A stretch of 64,000 nt of DNA from AC-37 sp036389835 (lineage in GTDB: Bacteria; Actinomycetota; Thermoleophilia; Solirubrobacterales; Thermoleophilaceae), in contig DASVWC010000069.1 in the NCBI GenBank assembly GCA_036389835.1, positions 17,468-81,467 of the forward strand, read 5' to 3'. A model generated the notes under the pieces. It made no database searches, was not told where the DNA came from, and worked only from the letters and a program-made list of their open reading frames with translations. How positions within the stretch are numbered: position 1 is the first letter of the stretch; each line of letters begins with the position of its first letter. Both the position numbers and the translations under genes were made by a program. This document shows, piece by piece, positions 23,536-31,467 of this stretch.

Positions 23536-25521
23536 TCAGCTCGGAACGCGCAGAGCGCCCCTTGCCGTCGCCCCGACGCCGGGCGAGCTCGTCCGCTGGA
23601 CCGCGAGAACAGCGATATCGTCGCGCTGGACGCCCGCCTGAAAGGCCGCCAGCGCCGCCTTGAGGCGTTCGAGGCGCGCGCCGGGAGTGGAGGCGTCGCC
23701 GGCCAGCGCCCGCATCAGCCGCTCCTCTCCGAAGCGGTCGGAGTCTCCCACCGCGTCGAGCACGCCGTCGGTGTAGAGCACGAGGCAGTCGTCGGGCTGG
23801 ATCTCGATTCGGTCCTCGAGGTAGTCCGCGTCGTCGGCGGCACCGAGCACGAGCGAAGTGCGACCGACGGGTCGCGGTTCCCCGTCCTGGACGAGGATCG
23901 GTCGAGGGTGGCCCGCGACGGCGATGGTCGCGTGGCTCCGGCGGTCGCTGTCGTCCAACAGCACGCACGCGGCGGAGAGCAGCGCGAGGCGACCATCCTG
24001 GCGAAGCTGGTCGTTGAGGTGCGCGAGCGCCGGTGCCGCGCTGCCGGTCAGCGTCGCCGCGGCCCGAATGCTGTAGCGCGCAAGCGAGGTGAGGGCGGCT
24101 GCAGGAGGACCGTGACCGACGACGTCTCCGATGACGAGCATCCAACCCTCAGGCGTGCGGAACACGTCGTAGAAGTCCCCGCCGACCTCGTCCGCCCGGC
24201 CGGCGGGGGCGTAGTGCGCAGCGGTCTTCCATCCGGGGAGGTCCGGGATCGCGGGTGGACGAAGGCTGGCCATCAGCGTGCCCGCCGTCCGGGACCGCTC
24301 CTCGTAGAGGCGCGCGTTGTCGATTGCACTGCCGACGCGCCGCGCGAGCTCGTCCGCCAGCTCGAGGTCGGCCTGCGTGTAACAGCGCGCGGGAGTCGTG
24401 CTCGCGAATGCCATCGCCCCGAGGATTCGCCGTCCTGCCCGCATCGGGACGACCATCAGCGAGGCTACGCCGAGTTCGTGCATCCGCTCGAGGTGCGCAT
24501 CGGAGTGGGCGTACTCGGCGAGTGTCTCGCCGGTCACCTCCGGATGGAGCGAGGCGACGCCGGCATCGATCACGCGCTGGATCCCGCGCGGGTTGCGCGC
24601 CGCGGCCTGCTCGGAAGTCGAGGGGGGCCGTCCGTGCGCAGGGCGCGCTCCGGCGCGGGAGTCGGCCGCCGTCCGGATGCGGCCCGTGCGGTCCGGCAGG
24701 TCGATCCAGCACCAGTCGGCCAGCTCGGGTACCGGAAGCCCGATCGCCTCACGCAGCGTGCCCTCGTAGTCGCTCGCGGTCCCGAGGAGCTCGGCGGTCC
24801 CGGCCCGCAGGCGGTCGGCGGTCTCGGCGCGCTTCTCGTCGGTGAGGTCGCGGACGAACCCCACGAATGACGGGCCGCGGCTCCTGAGCCGCGTGATGGT
24901 CAGAGCAACGGGGAAGCGGGTGCCGTCGGTCCTCATCGCCGTGAGGTCGACGCGGCGGCCGATGAGCCGAGACTCACCGGTTTCGCGCACGCGCACGAGG
25001 CCCGCGCGGTGGGCGTCCCGCAACTCGGGCGGGACCACCAGCTCGGCGAGCTCCCGCCCGAGCGCCGCGCCGGCGCGGTAGCCGAACATCTCCTCCGCGG
25101 CCGGGTTGAACAGGGTGACGACGCCGGATGTGTCCATGCCGATCACGGCGGTGGGCGCAACTCCGATGACCTCTCCGACCGCGGCGACGGACTCGAGTCG
25201 GCGGGTGGTGAGCTCGGCGTTGGAGCGGCGCACGGATGCGTAGTACGCGAGCGCGCCTCCGACCCCGACGATCGCCGCGCGGGCGAAGTACGCGCCGTCC
25301 GCCCCCTCCGCGCTCCACGCCGCACTCGCAAATGCGAGTGCGATCGCCCCCATGGCCGCGGCGGCGACTACGCGCGGCCTGGCGACCACCGCGAGGAGAA
25401 ACGGCGGCACCACGAACGTACCTGCGATCGGCCCGAGCGCGACATCGGCGCCGACGAGGAGGGCGTCGAGGATCAACGCAAGGCCGAGCCAGCGCAGGTC
25501 GCGTACCGCAGTCTCCCTCAC
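23536..25521 (-). CDS. Membrane PAS-GAF-SpoIIE (PP2C-type) phosphatase
   Basis: A 661-residue signalling protein. About four membrane helices are in residues 1-100, then a PAS domain (about 118-235, GVAPTAVIGMDTSGVVTLFNPAAEEMFGY), a GAF domain (about 250-395) and a SpoIIE phosphatase domain (about 410-640) with DEVGGDFYDVF, VIGDVVGHGPPAAAL, VLYTDGVLDA and the final QRDDIAVLAVQ metal ligands. It would dephosphorylate a STAS anti-sigma antagonist in response to a small ligand or redox cue. It is in an operon with the downstream RsbW-like kinase. The GTG/ATG-type start lies directly before the first membrane helix. Confidence 0.9.
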   Translation of the reverse strand: MRETAVRDLRWLGLALILDALLVGADVALGPIAGTFVVPPFLLAVVARPRVVAAAAMGAIALAFASAAWSAEGADGAYFARAAIVGVGGALAYYASVRRSNAELTTRRLESVAAVGEVIGVAPTAVIGMDTSGVVTLFNPAAEEMFGYRAGAALGRELAELVVPPELRDAHRAGLVRVRETGESRLIGRRVDLTAMRTDGTRFPVALTITRLRSRGPSFVGFVRDLTDEKRAETADRLRAGTAELLGTASDYEGTLREAIGLPVPELADWCWIDLPDRTGRIRTAADSRAGARPAHGRPPSTSEQAAARNPRGIQRVIDAGVASLHPEVTGETLAEYAHSDAHLERMHELGVASLMVVPMRAGRRILGAMAFASTTPARCYTQADLELADELARRVGSAIDNARLYEERSRTAGTLMASLRPPAIPDLPGWKTAAHYAPAGRADEVGGDFYDVFRTPEGWMLVIGDVVGHGPPAAALTSLARYSIRAAATLTGSAAPALAHLNDQLRQDGRLALLSAACVLLDDSDRRSHATIAVAGHPRPILVQDGEPRPVGRTSLVLGAADDADYLEDRIEIQPDDCLVLYTDGVLDAVGDSDRFGEERLMRALAGDASTPGARLERLKAALAAFQAGVQRDDIAVLAVQRTSSPGVGATARGALRVPS

Positions 25522-25773
25522 GCGTGGGACTTACCCGAACCAAAGAGCGGGTACCCAGTTGGGTTAGCCACATCAGATCGCGAGTGCAGCCGCGGCTACG
25601 GAGGCCGGCGCGGGCCGGCTCGGGAGATGATCGTCGCGCGTGCATCGGTCCTCGCACGAGCCTCCTCGCAAAGGCTCCGCGCGCGGCGCCCATTCGCCTG
25701 CCCCAACGGGCACCGCCGCCCGCCCGGCGGCCCGCCCGTTCAGACGTTGCGAGTACGCGACGGTCGCATTAGC

Positions 25774-26307
25774 GTGCCCGGCGTGTCCGAGTCCGAGCAG
25801 CCGCCCGAAGGGTCGTTCGAGGAGCCGGCGGCCGAGGAGCCCTCCGCCTCCGAGGAGCCGGCGACCGAGGAGCCGCCGTCCGAGGACCCCTCCGCCGAGG
25901 AGCCCTCTGGCGGCGAGCCGACCGACGCCGCCGGCGAGGCGGCGCTCGCGTCGAACGTCGACATGTCGGAGGCCGCCGCGCTGGCTCAGCAGATCGCCGC
26001 CGCGCACGGCGTCGGCGCGGGCGCGGGCGCCGAGACGCTCGACGTATCGGCGTCGGATCCGGCCGAGATGTCCGGCGCCGAGGTCCGCGCGCGCTGCACC
26101 CCGAAGGGATGCGACCTCTACCACACCATCGACGGCGAGGTCTACGCGCTCACCAACTGCGGCGACGGCACCTGCCCGACCTGCCCGCCCGGGCTCGGGA
26201 ACCTCGTCGTGCGGGCCTGGTGTGCGTACACGGGCGTCAGCAGCGGCAACGCCGCGATCATGCTGATCCTGCTCTTCGGGGCCAAGCTCGGCCCGTTCCG
26301 CGTCTGA
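25774..26307 (+). CDS. Acidic-leader, Cys-rich hypothetical protein
   Basis: A 177-residue reading frame from GTG (a GTG three codons later is equally possible). Residues 8-55 are an acidic low-complexity run built on EEPxxEEP units. Residues 105-150 hold seven cysteines in CTPKGCDLYHTIDGEVYALT and NCGDGTCPTCPPG, and the end is hydrophobic (GNAAIMLILLFGAKLG). No signal peptide or known fold is seen. The GC pattern is coding-like and the opposite strand has no better gene. The leader-plus-Cys-core layout is reminiscent of peptide precursors, but nothing nearby would process one. Confidence 0.45.
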   Translation: MPGVSESEQPPEGSFEEPAAEEPSASEEPATEEPPSEDPSAEEPSGGEPTDAAGEAALASNVDMSEAAALAQQIAAAHGVGAGAGAETLDVSASDPAEMSGAEVRARCTPKGCDLYHTIDGEVYALTNCGDGTCPTCPPGLGNLVVRAWCAYTGVSSGNAAIMLILLFGAKLGPFRV

Positions 26308-26389
26308 GGCCCGGCAGCCCAATCCGGGGGACCTGACCAGCGCTGGCAGGATTCGCGGTGGCGGCGGCTGCGCGCCGCTCTGCGCCGGC

Positions 26390-27565
26390 CTACTTCTTCC
26401 TCGGCCGCCTCACGGTCTCGCAGCCCTTGACGGAGTCGCTGCGGTCCACGGTCGCCGCGTCCTTCGACCCCTTGCCGCAGTTCACCGTCTCCTTCACCCC
26501 GTTGCGCGCGTCGATCGCGTCGTTGCCGGAGCCGCCCGAGTACTTGTTCTTGCCCTTGCCGCCGGAGAGCTTGTCGTTGCCGCGGCCGCCGTCGAGCGAG
26601 TCCTTGTCGTCGCCGCCCTTCAGGCTGTCGTTGCCGTCGCCGCCGGAGACCTTGTCGTTGCCCCTGCCGCCGGAGAGCTTGTCGTTGCCGCCGGCTCCGA
26701 AGATCGTGTCGTCGCCGTCGCCGCCGTCGATCTTGTCCCCGCCCTCGGTCGCGAGCTGGGCGCCCGCCAGCAGCTTCGTCGTGTCGTTGCAGGTGTCGCC
26801 GAACAGCGTGTCGTTCCCGCCCAGGCCGTTGATCGTGTCGCTGCCGAGCAGCCCGCAGATGGTCTCGGCGGCGTTCGTGCCGGTGAGGACGTCGTCCCCG
26901 TCCGTGGCGGGGACCGGACAGCCGCCGTTGCTCGCGGGCCCGGACGCGGCCGGGCAGCCGTCGCTCACGTCCGGGACGCCGTCGCCGTCCGCGTCCGCGG
27001 TCGCCGACGACTTGGTCGGATCGGTCGGGAAGTCGTCGCTCGCGTCCGGAACCCCGTCGTTGTCGTCGTCGGAGTCGCACGGGTTGCCCTGGCCGTCGCC
27101 GTCGCTGTCGGTCTGGTCCGCGGCCGAGTTGCCCCGGCAGTTGTCCGACCCGTTCGGCACGCCGTCGTTGTCGTCGTCGGAGTCGCAGGCGTCGCCCTGG
27201 CCGTCGCCGTCGCCGTTCTCCTGACCCGGGTTGAACGCGGACGGGCAGTTGTCGCCGGCGCTCGTGAGCCCGTCGGCGTCCGGGTCCACGAAGGTCTTGT
27301 TCTGAGGCTGCGGCGTGCTGCGGATCGTCCAGTCACTCGGGCTGTCCGTGTCGCGGAAGCCGAAGCCGAGGCGCTCGGCGGAGCTGCCGCTCGGCGGCGC
27401 CGCGAAGGTGCCTCCGTGGGCACCGGAGCCCGGGAAGTCGGTGGAGTTGCCCCCGTAGGCGACCACGTCGAGGTCGGTGGGGGTGGTGAGGTCGAGCTGC
27501 GACTTGGCCGCGGGCAGCCGGTCGGTCCCGGAGCACGGGGTCGACGACGAGGTGAGGTCCTGGTC
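26390..27565 (-). pseudogene. Lamin-tail/TSP3/RTX surface protein, C-terminal part cut off by transposon
   Basis: This frame is the 3' 392 codons of a secreted protein. It opens mid-domain with DQDLTSSSTPCSG and the second half of a lamin-tail domain (LDVVAYGGN, FGFRDTDSP). Calcium-binding thrombospondin type-3 repeats follow (DNCP, DSDGDGQGD, about 110-210), then RTX-like nonapeptides (GGNDTLFGD, GGDGDDTIFGAGGNDKLSGG, about 230-370) and a basic end. It lacks a signal peptide, because its 5' part lies at 31494-31808 across the inserted transposon. Joining the two parts through one copy of the target duplication gives an uninterrupted 496-residue frame. Confidence 0.85.
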
Positions 27566-27573
27566 CTTAGCTG
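27566..27573. repeat. Left 8-bp target duplication (CTTAGCTG)
   Basis: CTTAGCTG directly precedes the left inverted repeat and is identical to 31494-31501. Eight bases is the length known for IS1595-family insertions. Confidence 0.88.
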
Positions 27574-27599
27574 GGCAAGTAGGTATTCGCGACACGTAC
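27574..27599 (+). repeat. Left terminal inverted repeat
   Basis: It begins GGCAAGTAGGTATTCGCGAC and matches the reverse complement of 31468-31493 at 24 of 26 positions. Confidence 0.88.
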
Positions 27600-27910
27600 G
27601 CGGAGCAGCGAGGGCATCGGGAAGGGGGCGACGTTCTACGCGTGCGCCGTCTTCATGGAACTCAGATGCCAAATCGGCATCTGATCTTGCGTTTAGCAGG
27701 AACTTTTCGAGTCTCGCTATCGATCCCGCTAGGCAGTGGTTCCCGCAAACTGCGGACAACGGCCCTCCGCGCGAGTCCACAACGGCCCTGCCCGCCTGTA
27801 CAACCTCAGGTATGCGTGATTGCGGCACGCACACCGCGCAGGCTGGCAAGGCCGTTCTAGGCCGTGCAGAGACTTCGAGCTTCCCGCGAACGGATGCGCG
27901 GGCGGACGAT

Positions 27911-27954
27911 CCGGACCCCGACCACGCGCATGCTGAAAAGTGGTCGGGGTCCGG
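27911..27954. repeat. Perfect 15-bp hairpin inside the transposon
   Basis: CCGGACCCCGACCAC (27911-27925) and its exact complement (27940-27954) flank a 14-nt loop. The stem is GC-rich and lies in a gene-free stretch (27600-28069) of the transposon, 12 bp before a tRNA-like sequence. It could be a terminator, part of a structured RNA, or a block to read-through from outside. No U-tract follows. Apart from this and the tRNA-like sequence I see nothing in 27600-28069. Confidence 0.5.
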
Positions 27955-27966
27955 GGACCAACCGGC

Positions 27967-28052
27967 GGAGGGAGAAGCGCCAAGGCGGCGTCCCGGCTTT
28001 AGACCCCAGGGGACCGCGCTCAGCGGTTGCGGTTCGAGTCCGCCTCCCTCCG
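27967..28052 (+). other. tRNA-like sequence (degenerate, class II length)
   Basis: GGAGGGA (27967-27973) pairs with TCCCTCC (28045-28051), giving a 7-bp acceptor. A T-arm GCGG/CCGC encloses TTCGAGT (28029-28043), and the total length of 86 nt is that of a class II tRNA. The D-arm is cramped and the anticodon stem pairs poorly; the loop could read CTTTAGA. I treat it as a tRNA remnant or mimic, not a functional tRNA. Confidence 0.35.
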
Positions 28053-28069
28053 CGCCTAACATTACGCCT

Positions 28070-28255
28070 ATGCCCGCTCGCGCGCGACCCGAGAAGAAAG
28101 CTCCCGAGCCTCCGCGTCCCGACGTAGCGGAGAAAATGAACCCAGAGCAGTCCGAGGCCGACTTCCTGCGCGATCTAGACCGGGCGACTACGAACCGAGC
28201 GGACGATCGACTAGCCGACGCTGCTCGACGCGACGAAGCATCGCCCAGAACATAG
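28070..28255 (+). CDS. Small charged hypothetical protein (transposon cargo)
   Basis: A 61-residue frame starting MPARARPEKKAPEPPRPDVA, with a helical middle (NPEQSEADFLRDLDRAT) and a basic, hydrophilic end. The residue pattern (a proline-rich basic head and an amphipathic acidic helix) looks like a real small protein. Its 3' end overlaps the transposase 3' end by 68 bp in convergent orientation. No clear ribosome site is seen. Function unknown. Confidence 0.45.
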   Translation: MPARARPEKKAPEPPRPDVAEKMNPEQSEADFLRDLDRATTNRADDRLADAARRDEASPRT

Positions 28256-29168
28256 GCTCGCGGCTGTTGCGCCGGTTGTAGCGGAACGCGTACTCGTTCA
28301 GGTAGTCCTGCAAGTAGGTCGTGCTGACGGCGTGGTAGACGCCGCGCACGCCGTTCTTGAACAGGCTCCAGAACCCCTCGATGGTCTGGGTGTGTAGGTC
28401 GCCCGACACGTAGACCTGCTCGGCGTGCTTCACGCGCCGGTGCCCGTAGCTCTTGCCCTCCAAGCCGAGGTAGGAGGGCCACTCGTCCGTGAAGATCATC
28501 GACCCCGGTAGGACGTGCTTCACGATCTGGCCTTGGAGCGTTTGCGCCTTGCGGTCGGAGACCACCTGCGCCCGCACGCGCCCGCCACGCTCGACCATGC
28601 CGAACACGGTGGTCTTCTTGCGCTGCTTCCAAGTGCCGCCCGCCGAGCTTAGGTCGCGGCCCTCGGCCTCCGCTAGTCGCTTGATCTGGGCGGCTCGGGG
28701 CTTGCCGCCTATCGCGGTCTCGTCGGCCTCCACGTTCCCGCTCAGCTGGCCCTCGTCGTCCGAGAGCAGCGTCCGTATCTGCTTGAACATGCGGTGAGCC
28801 GTCTTGTAGGTCACGCCGATCTCGCGCTCCAGCTGCTTGGCGCTGATCCCGCAACGGGTGCTCGACATTAGGTAGATCGCGAAGAACCACAGCTGGAGGC
28901 TGACCGTGGACTTGTGGAAGATCGTCCCGGCGGTCGGGTAGACCTGCTGGCGGCAGTACATGCACGAGTAGGCGGCGCGGCTCTTGATCCGGAAGAACTT
29001 GGTCGGCTTGCCGCAGCCGGGGCAGTCGGAGCCGTCCGGGAAGAACTTGCCGCGCAGGTACTCCAGGCAGGCGTCGTTGTCCGGGAATAGCTCGAGAAAG
29101 CGCGAGTAGGTCATCGTCGATTCGCTCGACGCTGAGGGGGCTACCGATCCGCGCTTCCTGGCTGCCAT
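28188..29168 (-). CDS. IS1595-family (ISXO2-like) transposase
   Basis: A 326-residue transposase. A zinc-ribbon-like N-terminal domain (CPGCGKPTKFFRIKSR, CMYCRQQVYPTAGTIFHKS) precedes a helix-turn-helix (GISAKQLEREIGVTYKTAHRM). The ISXO2-type DDE catalytic domain has VEADETAIGGK, MIFTDEWPSY and HTQTIEGFWSLFKNGVRGVY. It cuts at the 26-bp ends of this element. All motifs are present, so it is likely active. The ATG at 29168 precedes a basic leader; another start at 29204 would add 12 residues. It is the only transposase in the element. Confidence 0.95.
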   Translation of the reverse strand: MAARKRGSVAPSASSESTMTYSRFLELFPDNDACLEYLRGKFFPDGSDCPGCGKPTKFFRIKSRAAYSCMYCRQQVYPTAGTIFHKSTVSLQLWFFAIYLMSSTRCGISAKQLEREIGVTYKTAHRMFKQIRTLLSDDEGQLSGNVEADETAIGGKPRAAQIKRLAEAEGRDLSSAGGTWKQRKKTTVFGMVERGGRVRAQVVSDRKAQTLQGQIVKHVLPGSMIFTDEWPSYLGLEGKSYGHRRVKHAEQVYVSGDLHTQTIEGFWSLFKNGVRGVYHAVSTTYLQDYLNEYAFRYNRRNSREPMFWAMLRRVEQRRLVDRPLGS

Positions 29169-29200
29169 GCTCCGTATGATACCAGTTGCACGTACGTGGG

Positions 29201-29899
29201 TCAAGTATCACGGCCGTACCCCCAGTTATGAAGCCAGGCGACGCGCTCAGACGCGTAACCGTGTACTTGGTCCCACGTCGTCGGCGTGGCGGCCTGCCCG
29301 ACCCTCCTGAGCCGCGCAGCCCAGTCGGGTCGCCCCTCCTTTTCAAGCTCGCTCGCGGTCCCAGTGAGCCAGAGGAAGACTTCGTGCCAAGCTCCGGCGG
29401 GTGTGATCCCCGGGTTGTCCAGAATCCCTTGGCGGCGCGCGTCGATGCGCTCCAGGATTCGGTCGCCCTTCGCCTTTCCGTCGAAACAGATACGCGCGAC
29501 CCTGACCGCAGCCTCCGCGCGCTCTATCTGTTCCTCGCGTTGACCCAACAGCTTCCGCGCCTCGTTCCGCTGCCGCCGGGGTGCGGTGATCGCGGAAACA
29601 AGCGCTCCGGCCGTCGGAACGGCCCAATAGGCGAGCAAGGCCGAGACGCCGCCAATGGCAAGCTGGAGCCCTAAGGGCAGGGGCGCGAGCACACCAGCGA
29701 AGACGCCCACTAGCGCGCTTACCACGGCCTGAGCTGCCCCCTGCCAGCTACGTGGGTTGTCGAGCGAACGCGCCATGTCCTCGACGCCGCGATCCCACCT
29801 GCTCTGGTCGTGCGGGGTCTTGCGCTGTGCCGCGTCGATGCGCAGGGCAAGGAGCGGGCCCAGCGCGAAGTGATCCCGGACTCGCCGCAATCGAGCCAC
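29201..29899 (-). CDS. Two-span membrane protein with helical cytosolic domain (transposon cargo)
   Basis: A 232-residue protein from a GTG start. Residues 1-60 are soluble and end RWDRGVEDMARSLDNPRSW. Two hydrophobic helices follow (AVVSALVGVFAGVLAPLPLG and LQLAIGGVSALLAYWAV, about 65-110), then about 110 residues of charged helix (REEQIERAEAAVRVARI) and a Trp-containing end. The topology resembles small defence-type membrane effectors, but I know no family for it. It lies 25 bp downstream of the SSB stop and probably shares its transcript. The RWDRGVEDM segment recurs as KWDRGVKDL in the protein at 30587. Confidence 0.55.
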   Translation of the reverse strand: MARLRRVRDHFALGPLLALRIDAAQRKTPHDQSRWDRGVEDMARSLDNPRSWQGAAQAVVSALVGVFAGVLAPLPLGLQLAIGGVSALLAYWAVPTAGALVSAITAPRRQRNEARKLLGQREEQIERAEAAVRVARICFDGKAKGDRILERIDARRQGILDNPGITPAGAWHEVFLWLTGTASELEKEGRPDWAARLRRVGQAATPTTWDQVHGYASERVAWLHNWGYGRDT

Positions 29900-29924
29900 G
29901 GCGGGAGGGTACGGCGCGGCGCTT

Positions 29925-30212
29925 CTAGAGGTAGTCCAACTGGTCGACCAGAACGCCGATGCCCTGCTCGGGCGGGTCGTCGTCCAGCCGACCCGAGAGG
30001 CCGATCCGGCTGCCCTCCGACAGTCGCTCCGCGCACAGGCGCGCCTCGTCCCCGAACGTGGACACCTCCACGTAGACCACACCCGCGTCCGGTCGGCCGT
30101 TGCGCTGGCGGCGCGGGACGGCGACCCGCATCCGGCACTCCTCCTCGCCCGCGCGGTTCATCCGAAGCTCTGGCTCGCCCACGACCCGCCCGATCAGGCT
30201 CACGGCGTTCAC
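29925..30212 (-). CDS. Mini single-stranded DNA-binding protein (second copy)
   Basis: A 95-residue OB-fold SSB: VNAVSLIGRVVGEPELR, EECRMRVAVPR, VVYVEVSTFGDEARLCAERL and GLSGRLDDDPPEQG. It aligns along its length with the SSB of the integrated element at 11849, with the same loss of a long C-terminal tail. The GTG at 30212 matches the start of the paralog; another GTG at 30224 is in frame. It is divergent from an XRE regulator across an operator region, the same layout as the first copy. It would bind single strands made during transposition or host repair. Confidence 0.85.
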   Translation of the reverse strand: MNAVSLIGRVVGEPELRMNRAGEEECRMRVAVPRRQRNGRPDAGVVYVEVSTFGDEARLCAERLSEGSRIGLSGRLDDDPPEQGIGVLVDQLDYL

Positions 30213-30227
30213 GAGCTTGAACACTCC

Positions 30228-30262
30228 GTGTACGTACACCGCCGTGTATGGCGGCCGTACAC
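30228..30262. promoter_or_regulatory. Palindromic operator region of the second XRE/SSB pair
   Basis: GTGTACGTACAC (30228-30239) is a perfect 12-bp palindrome. A second site with the same half-sites, GTGTA (30244-30248) and TACAC (30258-30262), follows with a 9-bp spacer. Both lie between the divergent SSB and XRE starts, so XRE binding would control both. The half-site differs from the GACTATG type of the first pair. Confidence 0.65.
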
Positions 30263-30275
30263 CGCACAGGGCAGG

Positions 30276-30500
30276 ATGCGAGGCCCCGTGGCCTCTCCGC
30301 AGGACACCTTCGCCCGCAACCTCAAGCGCGCTCGCGAGCAGTCGGGCATGTCGCAGGAAACGCTGGCCGACCGGGCGGGCCTGCACCGCAACGCCGTGGC
30401 CCTGCTGGAAGCCGGGAAGCGCGACGTGAAGCTCTCCACGGTCGCGAAGCTCGCCAAGGCGCTCGACATGGACGCGAGCGGCTTGGTCAAGGGCGTGTGA
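30276..30500 (+). CDS. XRE-family regulator (second copy)
   Basis: A 74-residue Cro/CI protein with HTH EQSGMSQETLADRAGLHRNA and LEAGKRDVKLSTVAKLAKAL, a complete single domain. It is the same size and type as the regulator at 11533 and also diverges from an SSB gene. The ATG at 30276 was preferred; a GTG at 30288 would drop four residues. It ends 1 bp before the stop of the tiny basic gene on the other strand. Confidence 0.85.
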   Translation: MRGPVASPQDTFARNLKRAREQSGMSQETLADRAGLHRNAVALLEAGKRDVKLSTVAKLAKALDMDASGLVKGV

Positions 30501-30501
30501 G

Positions 30502-30588
30502 CTACTTCTTCGGCTTCTCGGGCGGCGGGCCGCCCTTGGCGCCCAACTTCGGCGTGCGCTCAGTGGGTCGTTTGGGCTGATCGACCAT
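30502..30588 (-). CDS. Tiny basic proline-rich protein (28 residues)
   Basis: MVDQPKRPTERTPKLGAKGG leads to a PPPEKPKK end. A GGAG ribosome site lies 8-9 nt before the ATG. Its ATG shares the tetranucleotide CATG (30586-30589) with the start of the divergent 287-residue gene. It resembles the 48-residue proline-rich protein of the integrated element in composition (Lys, Pro, PPP), though alignment is not possible at this length. Translation is likely but unproven. Confidence 0.42.
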   Translation of the reverse strand: MVDQPKRPTERTPKLGAKGGPPPEKPKK

Positions 30589-31450
30589 GTCGCGTCTCCG
30601 TGTTTCATCGTACCCGGCCCTCGTCGCGGCACGCGCGAAGTGGGATCGGGGCGTCAAAGACCTCGATCGCCTTGAGGAACGAATCCGGCAGGTCAACAAA
30701 GGAAACCCGTATCGCGTCGAAGTCCAGTTCGACCGACAGACGGGTTGGCACTCTGCGTACGTGCGGATCGTCGAGCAGCCGCCGCCTGATCTCAGCGTCC
30801 TCGTCGGAGAGGCCGCCTACCAATTTCTTTCCGCGCTTAACGTGATCGTCTGGGAGCTGGCCGAGCGGAAGATCGGCCGGCACAAGATCAACCAAGGCCG
30901 CATCGCGAACTACGTCTCGTTCCCGATCACCAAGAGACCCAAGGACTTCAAAAGCTTGCTCCTTGTGAGCCAGTCGCTGGTTAGCAAGAAGGCGATTACA
31001 CGCCTCGATGGAGTACAGGCGTACCGTGGACCGGACCCCCAGCGCTTCCCGCTGCTTTACCTCAAGCCCCTCGCTGACTTGGACAAGCATCGAGTCATTG
31101 CAGGCGCCCTCGGAGGTCTCAACTTCCAAGGCGTCCGCTTCGCCTGGGATGAAGCCGTAGCCCGGAACCCAACGGTCGAACAGCTGCTCAAAGGCACCAA
31201 CTTCGTGCACGAGGGCACACCACTCGCACGAATACGGTTCGAGGTTGGGAACGCAGAGGTCAAGGTGGACGTGAATCGCCAACCGCCCGCTGGCATAGCG
31301 TTCACTGACGGACGAGCCACGTACACACCCGACATGCTCCGGGCCATCGCCGGGGCCACCCGTTGGGTAATCACAGACCTCACGCCCCTCTTCCCCGGGG
31401 AAGACAACCCCTGGGGACCGCCGTTTCCCCGGCCCGACAGCACGCCCTAG
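30587..31450 (+). CDS. Conserved hypothetical protein (transposon cargo)
   Basis: A 287-residue soluble protein. The core contains GEAAYQFLSALNVIVWELAE, then YVSFPITKRPKDF, AITRLDGVQAYRG and PLLYLKPLADLDKHRVIAG. The sequence of a helix with SALN-like box, an FPI strand, a QPY-like turn and a DKHR motif occurs in a widespread actinobacterial family of unknown function. No signal peptide or membrane helix is seen. No ribosome site precedes the ATG, which is embedded in a CATG shared with the opposite tiny gene. It ends 17 bp before the right inverted repeat. Confidence 0.65.
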   Translation: MSRLRVSSYPALVAARAKWDRGVKDLDRLEERIRQVNKGNPYRVEVQFDRQTGWHSAYVRIVEQPPPDLSVLVGEAAYQFLSALNVIVWELAERKIGRHKINQGRIANYVSFPITKRPKDFKSLLLVSQSLVSKKAITRLDGVQAYRGPDPQRFPLLYLKPLADLDKHRVIAGALGGLNFQGVRFAWDEAVARNPTVEQLLKGTNFVHEGTPLARIRFEVGNAEVKVDVNRQPPAGIAFTDGRATYTPDMLRAIAGATRWVITDLTPLFPGEDNPWGPPFPRPDSTP

Positions 31451-31467
31451 CGCTAGTCGGCCCGGCG

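Noticed and set aside
26500..26720. A CRISPR-like array
   Set aside because: The repeated spacing comes from RTX nonapeptide codons in the surface-protein gene; units are not identical and there are no unique spacers or cas genes.
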